Assembly: GCA_004554255.1 (NCBI GenBank)
Contig: SFNC01000068.1
Span: forward strand, 1 to 19,421
DNA from: Bacteroidales bacterium
GTDB lineage: Bacteria > Bacteroidota > Bacteroidia > Bacteroidales > Muribaculaceae
Direction of reading: 5' to 3'
Length of the DNA: 19,421 nucleotides
Below are positions 8,301-13,499 of the stretch, in pieces. Position 1 is the stretch's first letter, and each line of letters opens with the position of its first letter. Both the position numbers and the translations under genes were made by a program. The notes under the pieces are model-generated. The model was not told the DNA's origin. It was given only the letters and a program-made list of their open reading frames with translations, and did not search any database.

Positions 8301-9042
8301 TGTTGTAATCCGAGTGCCAGTAAGTAGCCGGGTTGTAATCGAGAAGGTTTGAGAGGGGAGTAACGTCGTCGCTGCCATTTTTGCAGTCACAGTTGGACCA
8401 CATCTGGTCACCGTTAAAGAGAATCTGTTTGGTTTTGATCTGTAACTCAGCCAGATGGAAAGTACCGTTTGAAGTATAATATGAGGAAACGCCTCCACCG
8501 AAAGAGGTGATCTTGCGGGGGACAAGACGGATTTGGTCAAAAATGTACGATGCGCTATTTAATAATGGCGGGATATTATAGACAACATTGCAGGAAGCGC
8601 CGTCTCCGAAATCCGTGAGGACCAGCGGGTAGGGGAGAGTAGTGAAAGTACCGGCGGCGTCTGTTGTCTTGTGAATCTGTATGGTAAATTCCTCCACGTG
8701 ATTGTTGGGGGTTTTACGCTGGCGGAAGAAGAATTCAAGAGAAACACCCGAGCTTATCTTGCCGATATTGTCAATCTGGATATAATACTCGTCGGCTGCC
8801 ACTGCAGTGTGTGTACCGTCCGAGTAATCGGCATGCCAGTATGTATCAGGGTTTCCGTCTATAAGGTTGGACAGAGGACCCAGGTCGTCTGCAGCGCTTC
8901 CGGAGTAGGAGCAGTTGGAGGACAACTGGTCTGCTTTAACAATAAGATTACGCGGCGCCGCGCCGGCGTTTAGGGCAACAGCGGAGATGCCGACGGCGAT
9001 GCAGAGCGCGCGTAGTATTTTAAACAGGTTTGGAGTTATCAC
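2311..9042 (-). CDS. Giant discoidin-repeat surface protein with type IX sorting tail, in Mfa5-like operon position
   Basis: This is a 2243-residue exported protein. A signal peptide (about 1-29, ending NAGAAP) has no lipobox, unlike the pilins. Two tandem discoidin-like (F5/8 type C) repeats follow at about 31-205 and 206-373. They share the LSNL(I/L)D..P.TYWH motif and the closing FHL(A/S)EL(Q/H)I. A calcium-loop-like DQNGDGQND lies at 421-429. A jelly-roll, carbohydrate-binding-like domain lies at about 915-1038 and ends GADYAIDDIRVYV. From about 1578 there are modules typical of large Bacteroidetes surface proteins (WTGK...NDANWS, GNPYLGYLDVRKFL, PPMQGFFVV). The last ~76 residues resemble a type A type IX secretion signal (VQAFDTVGRNVF, RGVYIINAAAGK, QKIVIR). 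I count 26 mature cysteines. The start is a GTG whose last two bases enter the upstream TGA. Its place after the two accessory pilins matches mfa5, but I see no von Willebrand A motif. Adhesin function is inferred. Confidence 0.85.
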   Translation of the reverse strand: MITPNLFKILRALCIAVGISAVALNAGAAPRNLIVKADQLSSNCSYSGSAADDLGPLSNLIDGNPDTYWHADYSDGTHTAVAADEYYIQIDNIGKISSGVSLEFFFRQRKTPNNHVEEFTIQIHKTTDAAGTFTTLPYPLVLTDFGDGASCNVVYNIPPLLNSASYIFDQIRLVPRKITSFGGGVSSYYTSNGTFHLAELQIKTKQILFNGDQMWSNCDCKNGSDDVTPLSNLLDYNPATYWHSDYNTTGHTATVLDQYIIDVFWFGTIPAGTPLHFYFQQRQITGWHVSKVRIQVHKTSTADETFEDLGELALQNVVSLGISQNSIASIPCDIDKIRIIVTERGEDNGNRQVMDKSNPNPGFHLSELHIATEPITIHGHGSPVNMRNTQYANVPNNPTYNAFSFHHTQGAVDPVYYNNYDQNGDGQNDFYWQVEWEKFRTGNYPNADLLRENNIEAPDFRFLNSGEDSRIRDGVRQRSHVVEHTVYALPGYTAMLLPFSDFATQNNYYVQMLRWYDYTTDKRSDDLYYFDFPERLIRTDYGDLAGKALTDPEGSYFGLVPAFWTDDVNFDDKYIAMDAYQYADKSIHFSDGTFHEPIVSFRHIFTIKNGLKFAEELSASKEANDNYVKKNKRVIAARANTDLQVRLTNPVPAEKVSMDMFYLDNNGNAKRVYHPYIEVTKPDGSVVKDQIFSFGKGYTSRGGYAYDYVNNRTYELGELGKQFDRFLMCSAADALPGTYKIRLLARDENENPVKIRGTQENLAIAEYEITFMNPEAAILVPESSLTEDRYKHTLNSYISGEDGLKLGEPRAKVDFDEYCSLIGNSNYTKPIDQNWGVYNYKWPRPWETSNYCFGYHQRNDYNMYVLATNTLGVPYRGATGSGQQSEIDANFGKGPYLYDRLFYDTKGKQTGFFYYVNASSDPGMMARMKIDDLCSGSTLFVTGWLCECSGGTVENVILNFDAIKKDGTRVTMHSFVSGDVPTDGKWCYFYYSFVPNLDAIGINSADIDHYELSIENNCSDSGGADYAIDDIRVYVAKPRLYANQTMPICAGGTSTTVRVHTPYEVIMATMGKIPDSPEDEQINFYYTFLNKRIFDEKFAEYRAAGDAYAYEKAFDDAVLRYEYNKPGGITYFGRATFHTVYENNPEFDNKDWDEPRVPVSRMTINGERCLTFNTLPTDDKLVVGGEYYMAMYVDEDVTITPTARNFDITGECAKVCSFIIHSSGVVKVDGVPVPDMTNIQVCENQWPMVQVDIYGQHKPSDIHQQPENELLEKNTFMDWFDGPIRQFNTYTYTYGVNTITLPEAIENFRSVPEYLEEEDPTVPAKDRYTELSRQCLIHYSTTFDKTERRRPPLQLHKASYIFPYLTLPDGVLEKVEYCTAIPINRYKEEESGGMVICTEPSEIRVIITNKSPFLKHGINSPSFPYPETMDDVPLRISLNMLKDVSGDIESAGFESAKMLGIPLRWTEAATPGVTRLLQKTDDDYLYLVETNDPAYKALGVPTDSPAGMRAIGRLRKLEAIVDGDKQSNHAMLQFKRDFVFREGYYYKVRFNYEEDKYNSSQTICDGQDVLTIKVVPEFQKWTGKINTCFNNDANWSRVSSDDLLRADSATDEFSYQPGSTNPENVPSGSTNHRNNTRRSYAPVHFVKAINNIQPDYIALNGVSSQNISYHDFIANANVTKQWIKNNDEIAAGNTTTDIEFDMVAENHPAGIHVVCRPWQANTCEQMHFNSGSVIYNQKELRYRSASVDFETDPDYWYSLASPLNSVYAGDMYLPTAGARQNTELFRPITFDDTKYHRFRPAVYQRSWNKDGQANVYNLPGQAPDVKNVAIISTWSNAYNDVQEAYAPGHGFSIKTDANHLDTNKPGKVSFRLPKADTQYNYYSYDYKAGGAAGVTGTTQAISRTNAGRFVDNDATTVTLSGAVDGKYFMAGNPYLGYLDVRKFLDYNSGLVKQIYVMNGNGTAEIKCENGNIIETGTLNLNGWLPPMQGFFVVTANPVKTVNVTFNTAMINAGYPGSLGTPSTPLHAARSEADEQAPAGMTVTASDADGVLSTAVVTIDGMADKGYRIGEDVELFIDGLSKIPRVYTIAGNNAVTINALDNVESVEVGLVNDDRDVTLTFTNVDAIGTGLGLYDAETGDFTPLHDGLSVNVRGAVAQRLFITSAAADTEAVSTISVTVNGNKVTVNAAFADESLEVQAFDTVGRNVFTASEPSGVATFTLDRGVYIINAAAGKQQHTQKIVIR
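2314..2541 (-). other. Type A type IX secretion C-terminal domain (coding segment)
   Basis: The last 76 residues of the giant protein fit the family pattern: a strand with VEVQ-type sequence, a DTVGR turn, F/V strand, a FTLDRGVYII segment, and a short basic strand ending KIVIR. Such tails direct cargo through the type IX secretion system across the outer membrane. No type IX machinery is encoded in this window, so use of that route depends on genes elsewhere. Confidence 0.7.
7924..8952 (-). repeat. Tandem duplication of a discoidin-like module inside the giant gene
   Basis: Residues about 31-205 (bases 8428-8952) and 206-373 (bases 7924-8427) are diverged copies. Both begin with a short strand, a Gln-(Leu/Met) and an SNC motif, share LSNL(I/L)D, TYWH(A/S)DY, F(F/Y)FQ-type strands, Q(I/V)HKT, and end FHL(A/S)EL(Q/H)I. 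This is an internal protein repeat, not a DNA repeat of high identity. Confidence 0.75.
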
Positions 9043-10343
9043 TCGAGGTGTGTGACGGTGCCGTGAATGGAAACGTTTACGTCGAAAGTGGCGCGTCCGT
9101 TGGCGCCGGAGAGTTCTCCGATAATCTCGTGCGATTTATTGTTGAAAGAGGGACTTTCGATAAACATGCCGTCGGAGACCTGGCGGGGTGTAATCGTTAT
9201 GTCGTACTGTTTGGGCTGCAGATAGGCTGAGCCGGGGGCGGCATTCTTGATTTTGGGGAGGATGGCGAATTTGCCCATAGAGCCGAAGGTGAAGAACAGC
9301 TGTTTGTCCTCGGCGAACTTCTGCACGGCGGGGTATCCGCCGATGGGGGGATAGAAGAGGACATCGAAGTCAATAATCCAGTCGGAAATCGAGATGGGAA
9401 TCTGGATATAGTCGTTGCGGTTCATGAACGGCACGGCTGTGGGGTCTGTGAGTACCACCACCTCGTCCGGCTCCGATTTGCCGTCGCGGGACATGTTCAC
9501 GCGCAGGGTGTATGTCTGTGCGGGGTAATAATCGGGGTTGTTCTCGGCAAGGTACACATGTGCGTATGCGCCCTGGGTGTATGGCGTGTTTACGGGCATG
9601 TACTTGTTGTTGAGGTTGCTGACGGTAACGGAGGCATAGGGAGCGTTGGCATCGGCGTTCACGGGTTTGGCGTATCCGGTTGCGGTCTTGGGATCGCGGA
9701 AGAGGGGAACGCGTCCGGTGTATGCGGGCTCAATCTTCACTGAGTTGATTGTTACGGCGTTTTGGCTGAGGTTGGCGAAAGAGAACTCCACCTTAGCCAT
9801 AGAGCGGATAATCTCGATAGCCTCGGGCTCCTCTACACGTCCGGTAACTTTTATCACACGGGTACCGGTCATGGGAATCAGTGCATTGGGATTGTTGGTG
9901 TTTCCGGTGTTGAAGAGCATGTTTGCGGGATTGAAAGAGGCGCCGATGGTGGGGTTTACGCCGAAAGTCTCGCCGAGTGTGGTGTAGTTTGCGAAAGCGT
10001 AGGCCGTGTATGTGCCGGTGTGGAGGGAAGTGCGCACCACATCGGAGTATATGGCGCTGATGTCGCTACCGCCGGAGACGATGGCTCTGACGGTGGAGGT
10101 GTTGTCAACAAAGACAACTGTCCAATTGTGAATCAGCTCGTTGGCGGTCTGCGGCGCTTCGGGGCGGAATTCGCCGCCGACGCCCGGCGCGGTGACATCC
10201 TTGGCGGTTATTGAGAACTCGGCGTCGGTGAGGGCGCCGTAGTTGCCGTTGGGGTCATCGGGTCCGTCTTGTGACGAACAACTCCCCAGGGCCAGGGAGA
10301 GGGTCGCGGCGATGAGGATATATATATGATGTAACTTGCTCAT
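9039..10343 (-). CDS. Tip-type fimbrillin lipoprotein, Mfa4-like position, with C-terminal extension
   Basis: This is a predicted pilus accessory lipoprotein of 434 residues. The signal peptide ends LALGSC, giving lipidated C22. The body is fimbrillin-like, with ALTDAEFSITAKDV near the N terminus and paired beta-rich segments. No Arg-Ala processing site is visible in the N-terminal region. A strand that looks like the terminal strand of Mfa1-type pilins (PISISDWIIDFDV, W322) is followed by about 112 extra residues rather than the chain end. A longer reading from 10556 exists, but the ATG at 10343 starts a clean lipoprotein signal. The gene follows the upstream pilin gene by 5 bases, and its TGA overlaps the GTG of the giant gene. 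By analogy with mfa4 it would act at the pilus tip; holding the giant protein through the extension is inference. Confidence 0.8.
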   Translation of the reverse strand: MSKLHHIYILIAATLSLALGSCSSQDGPDDPNGNYGALTDAEFSITAKDVTAPGVGGEFRPEAPQTANELIHNWTVVFVDNTSTVRAIVSGGSDISAIYSDVVRTSLHTGTYTAYAFANYTTLGETFGVNPTIGASFNPANMLFNTGNTNNPNALIPMTGTRVIKVTGRVEEPEAIEIIRSMAKVEFSFANLSQNAVTINSVKIEPAYTGRVPLFRDPKTATGYAKPVNADANAPYASVTVSNLNNKYMPVNTPYTQGAYAHVYLAENNPDYYPAQTYTLRVNMSRDGKSEPDEVVVLTDPTAVPFMNRNDYIQIPISISDWIIDFDVLFYPPIGGYPAVQKFAEDKQLFFTFGSMGKFAILPKIKNAAPGSAYLQPKQYDITITPRQVSDGMFIESPSFNNKSHEIIGELSGANGRATFDVNVSIHGTVTHLE

Positions 10344-10348
10344 TGGGA

Positions 10349-12052
10349 CTACATTATGATTTCGGGGTGGCGTATGAAGTTCCAGCGGCGTACGAAAATG
10401 CGGGTGGAGACGTATTCGGGTTCGCGTTCGATAATTTTCTGCGAGCCGGGGCCGTGGAATGTAAGTTTCAGCTGATAGATGTTGTTGCGGACAATGCCGT
10501 ATTCCATGGGGATGCGCTGCGGGTCGGCGTCGGAGTTGCGGGCATGTCTTATCCATATATTATAGTAGCAGATGCCGTTGGGAATCTTGGAGACGATAGC
10601 CTTCAGCTGCGGGTTTGCCGCCGCGAACGCGTTTGCAGCGGCTTCGTTGTTGAAGTACACGCAGTCGGCGTCCGATACAGTGAGAGAGGTGGGAGACATT
10701 CTCCAGAGGTCTGTTCCGGGGATGTAAGCCGCTACTTCGGTGAGCGCGGCGTCGCCGTAAACCTTGGAGGGCACGTAGAGGGCGCGCAGGGCGAGTCCGG
10801 TGAGGATATCGGTGCGGAGCACGTCCTTATGCTGGGTGTTCTCGTTTGCGTAAGTGAGGATGGCGTAGTCGGTGTCGGGGTCGTCTGTGCAAGTGCCGCG
10901 CGACCATCTTGCCGCCATGGTGCCTACGGAGTTGGCGTCGGTGAACGATGCGGGCGTAAGGGCCATTGCCGCTGTAGAGCCGAACCAGTCGTCGGGAACG
11001 GTGACCGAGGCCTTGGAGGCGGTGCGGGGGTCCACAACATAGTTGGTGGGCGTGCCGTTTACCATGTTCTCGTTGCCGCAGACGTTAAGGGAGAGGATGT
11101 CGGCGGGGATGTCCGTGCCGGCGGTGACATGCTTGAATGCGAAGGAGGGGTGCTGCATCACGTTAACGGGAAGGACGTGTGTTAAACGTACTTCGGCCGA
11201 TTTAACGTAGTTGCCGTCGGCGTTGCGCTCGTAAACCGGGTAGCGGATAACGGACTGGCCGTTGAACTTGTAGTTGTCGGGGTCAAGGTAACCGTTGCCT
11301 TCGCGGTAGTAGTCGTTTGTGCTGTTCTCGCTGTCGAACTTGGCTTTGCTGTCGGTGAATAGGTCAATGCGGGCAGTAAGGCGCTCCACGGAAACTTCGC
11401 CGACAAGGGGATGGGACTCGGTTCCGATAAGGTCCGGGTCTGTGACACCGGCGGGGAGGTTGATGTTGCCGTCGGTGGTGGAGGCGTTGGCCATTACAAA
11501 CCAGTCGCTGTCGGCGATGCGGTCCTGCTGTTTTACGGATTCATCCAGGATGAAGGTGCGCAGGGTGCCGAGGTCGTTCACTTCGGAAATATTCTCGTTG
11601 GCGTTGACAACAACGGCGATACGCTGTGTTGTGGCGGGCTCGAATTTGCTTACTTTGAATTTATAGGTTGCGTAGTACGGGTTGGAGCCGGAGGTCAGTT
11701 TGGCGGCGGCGAGCTGAGCCTCGGAGAGGTATACCTTGGAGATGAAGGGCGTGCTCGGGTTGTTGTTGAGTGAGCGTCCTTCGATGTCTTCATAGATGAA
11801 AAGGGCGAGGGTGTGTATGTCGTTCTCGTGGTTTATACCAACTTGCATGCCGTCGCCGGTCTCACCGCCGGTGGGGTTCCCGGCACGGGAGATGTCGGGC
11901 CGCCCGAGGGTAATCTGCAGGAATGTGGCCTGAGTGTTATCGGGGTCATATTCCCCACCGCCCGGCGTTGGCTGGTCGCTGCTGCATGCGACGCCGGTGG
12001 CGACAAGCAGCACGAGACATAAGTATTTTAATGTTGATAAAATAGGATGCAT
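10349..12052 (-). CDS. Mfa1-family pilin lipoprotein, Mfa3-like position
   Basis: This 567-residue fimbrillin-like protein is a predicted lipoprotein with C23 in TGVAC, an imperfect lipobox. The N-terminal strand ATFLQITLG is followed by ISRAGN (R56), which parallels the Arg-Ala site of the stalk pilin where a trypsin-like protease would release the N-terminal strand. The C-terminal third has the Mfa1-family signature MEYGIVRNNIYQLKL and ends in a strand with the pattern RIFVRRW near the terminus. These traits suggest it can both accept and donate a strand, as a stalk-like subunit or adaptor between shaft and tip. The start ATG lies 24 bases after the anchor gene. The location corresponds to mfa3 in P. 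gingivalis, but I assign the family, not the exact orthologue. Confidence 0.82.
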   Translation of the reverse strand: MHPILSTLKYLCLVLLVATGVACSSDQPTPGGGEYDPDNTQATFLQITLGRPDISRAGNPTGGETGDGMQVGINHENDIHTLALFIYEDIEGRSLNNNPSTPFISKVYLSEAQLAAAKLTSGSNPYYATYKFKVSKFEPATTQRIAVVVNANENISEVNDLGTLRTFILDESVKQQDRIADSDWFVMANASTTDGNINLPAGVTDPDLIGTESHPLVGEVSVERLTARIDLFTDSKAKFDSENSTNDYYREGNGYLDPDNYKFNGQSVIRYPVYERNADGNYVKSAEVRLTHVLPVNVMQHPSFAFKHVTAGTDIPADILSLNVCGNENMVNGTPTNYVVDPRTASKASVTVPDDWFGSTAAMALTPASFTDANSVGTMAARWSRGTCTDDPDTDYAILTYANENTQHKDVLRTDILTGLALRALYVPSKVYGDAALTEVAAYIPGTDLWRMSPTSLTVSDADCVYFNNEAAANAFAAANPQLKAIVSKIPNGICYYNIWIRHARNSDADPQRIPMEYGIVRNNIYQLKLTFHGPGSQKIIEREPEYVSTRIFVRRWNFIRHPEIIM

Positions 12053-12076
12053 ATTCCGGAGGGGAGAGAATTATTT

Positions 12077-13273
12077 TTATAAATTGGTGTTTTGGATGCG
12101 TTTGCTCCAAGAGAGCACGTTGATAACGATGTCGCATGATGCCCATGCGTCGCCTTTCAGGAGGAAGTCGAGGTGGTAGTCGTATTCACGGTCCAAGTAT
12201 TCCTGCGGGGGATAGTTCTGGAGCTCGTAAGCGGTACGTCCCTGGGCGAGGAGCTGAGTGAGGTTCATGAGGGCCACAACCTTGCCGGTCTGAACGCGGC
12301 GTATGCGCAGGATGGCGCCCTTGTTGGGGTCCTTGTCGTCGAAGATAAGGCGGTTGAACATCAGGTTGTAGTGGGCGGTACGCTGGTATGCCACGGAGTT
12401 TCCGGGGTCAATTGAGATTCCGCCGTCGTCCAGGCGTGTTGTCCACTGGGCATAGGGAGAGTAGAGGAGCGAGTCGCCGGGGAGCACGGCATTGTCGTGG
12501 TCGAGCGAGGCGTTGGGTTCGATGATTTCCACCAAATAGTCGGTGTCGAACATATTGTCGGGGTCGTCAATCTGGCGTAGAGTGAGGTCGAGGTGCTTGG
12601 TGTCGCGGATAAGCGAAACGGTGGCGTATGTGGCCTTTTCGTGAGCGACGGTGACGTACTGCTCGTGGAGGGGGTATACAGAGTACGGCGGCTTGGTGGA
12701 GTGGATGTCGGGAACCTTGCGTCCGAAGGCGGGGTCGGTGCTCATCACTTTAAGAGTGTGCCACAGAGTGTCCATGGGGGTGGAGTGGTGCTCTACACGG
12801 AAGAGGTTAGTGCCGCTTACCGGAGCCGTGGCGTGGTCCAGGTGAATCTGCAGGTCGGTGGCTTTGGCCACATTGTCGGGGCGACGGTATTTGGCGCCGT
12901 TGCGGTTCAGGGCTTCGTCCCAGTCTCTCTGCATGGCTACTGCCTGTATGCGGTATTTGCCGGGGCCGAGTTCCTCGGGGGTGAAGTGTATGGAATATCC
13001 ATATTGGGTGAGGGGAGCGGAACCGGTGGTGTTGCTTACGGAGCGTTCGGCGACTTTGTTGCCGTTTTCATCGTAAACATATAGCTTTACATGTCCTACG
13101 TGGTCGCGGAACATATCGGCGCGCTGTGTGTTGTAGTCATAGACGAAGCGGACGTACAGGCCTGTGGGACAGCCCTTGTTGTCGTCCTCCATCATGGAGC
13201 ATGACGAGGCGGCAGAACAGATTGCTAATGCGCAAGCGGTTTTGACGATGATATTTTGCAGAAAGCGAGTCAT
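12077..13273 (-). CDS. FimB/Mfa2 family pilus anchor lipoprotein
   Basis: This 398-residue lipoprotein has a signal peptide ending AASSC (C25). It shows the FimB/Mfa2 (DUF1812) hallmarks: CPTGLYVRFVYDYNTQ, ADMFRDHVGHVKLYVYDENG, FTPEELGPGKYRIQAVAM and late DLTLRQIDDPD. Members hold the pilus base in the outer membrane and limit its length. No Arg-Ala processing site follows the lipid cysteine, fitting a subunit that keeps its lipid. The C terminus INVLSWSKRIQNTNL is nearly the same as that of the stalk pilin. The ATG at 13273 was chosen over an earlier ATG at 13324 because it begins the signal peptide. A 226-base gap with a terminator-like hairpin separates it from the stalk gene; the next gene follows after 24 bases. 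Confidence 0.93.
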   Translation of the reverse strand: MTRFLQNIIVKTACALAICSAASSCSMMEDDNKGCPTGLYVRFVYDYNTQRADMFRDHVGHVKLYVYDENGNKVAERSVSNTTGSAPLTQYGYSIHFTPEELGPGKYRIQAVAMQRDWDEALNRNGAKYRRPDNVAKATDLQIHLDHATAPVSGTNLFRVEHHSTPMDTLWHTLKVMSTDPAFGRKVPDIHSTKPPYSVYPLHEQYVTVAHEKATYATVSLIRDTKHLDLTLRQIDDPDNMFDTDYLVEIIEPNASLDHDNAVLPGDSLLYSPYAQWTTRLDDGGISIDPGNSVAYQRTAHYNLMFNRLIFDDKDPNKGAILRIRRVQTGKVVALMNLTQLLAQGRTAYELQNYPPQEYLDREYDYHLDFLLKGDAWASCDIVINVLSWSKRIQNTNL

Positions 13274-13499
13274 AATCAGATTGATATATATAGTACTGCG
13301 CAGTTGGCGCGTGATTGATTCCAATTTAGGGGTTGCCGTGCAATCGGTGGCAACGGGTTGTTTTTTTGCGTTAAAACGTCAACGCGGGACGTATATTATA
13401 AGAAAGAAGAGAGAGGTGGAAAAAGAAATCCGGCGCCGCGCCGCAAGGGAGCGGCGCCGGGATTATGATGGATTTTGTTCGCTTTAGGCGAGGGGTCGA
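13274..13499. other. Stalk-anchor intergenic region
   Basis: The 226-base spacer holds the attenuator-like hairpin at 13420-13460. It also has a 6-bp inverted repeat at 13332-13337/13349-13354 with an 11-base loop. A sequence TAAATTGG on the - strand (13321-13328) resembles a -7 box with one mismatch, but I find no TTTG at the right distance. An independent promoter for the anchor gene is therefore unproven. Confidence 0.5.
13420..13460 (-). terminator. Intrinsic terminator or attenuator after the stalk gene
   Basis: On the - strand a perfect 10-bp GC stem (CCGGCGCCGC with GCGGCGCCGG, loop of 11) at 13430-13460 is followed by ATTTCTTTTT. It lies 39 bases past the stalk stop and 146 bases before the anchor ATG, inside what otherwise looks like one operon. 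Partial read-through would give much stalk pilin and less of the anchor and tip proteins. Confidence 0.75.

Noticed and set aside
10344..10556. N-terminal extension of the tip pilin to 10556
   Set aside because: The extra 71 residues are Arg/His/Pro-rich and overlap the upstream gene; the ATG at 10343 begins a proper lipoprotein signal.
13321..13354. Promoter for the anchor gene
   Set aside because: The -7-like TAAATTGG has a mismatch and no TTTG at 19-21 bases; read-through of the attenuator explains expression as well.
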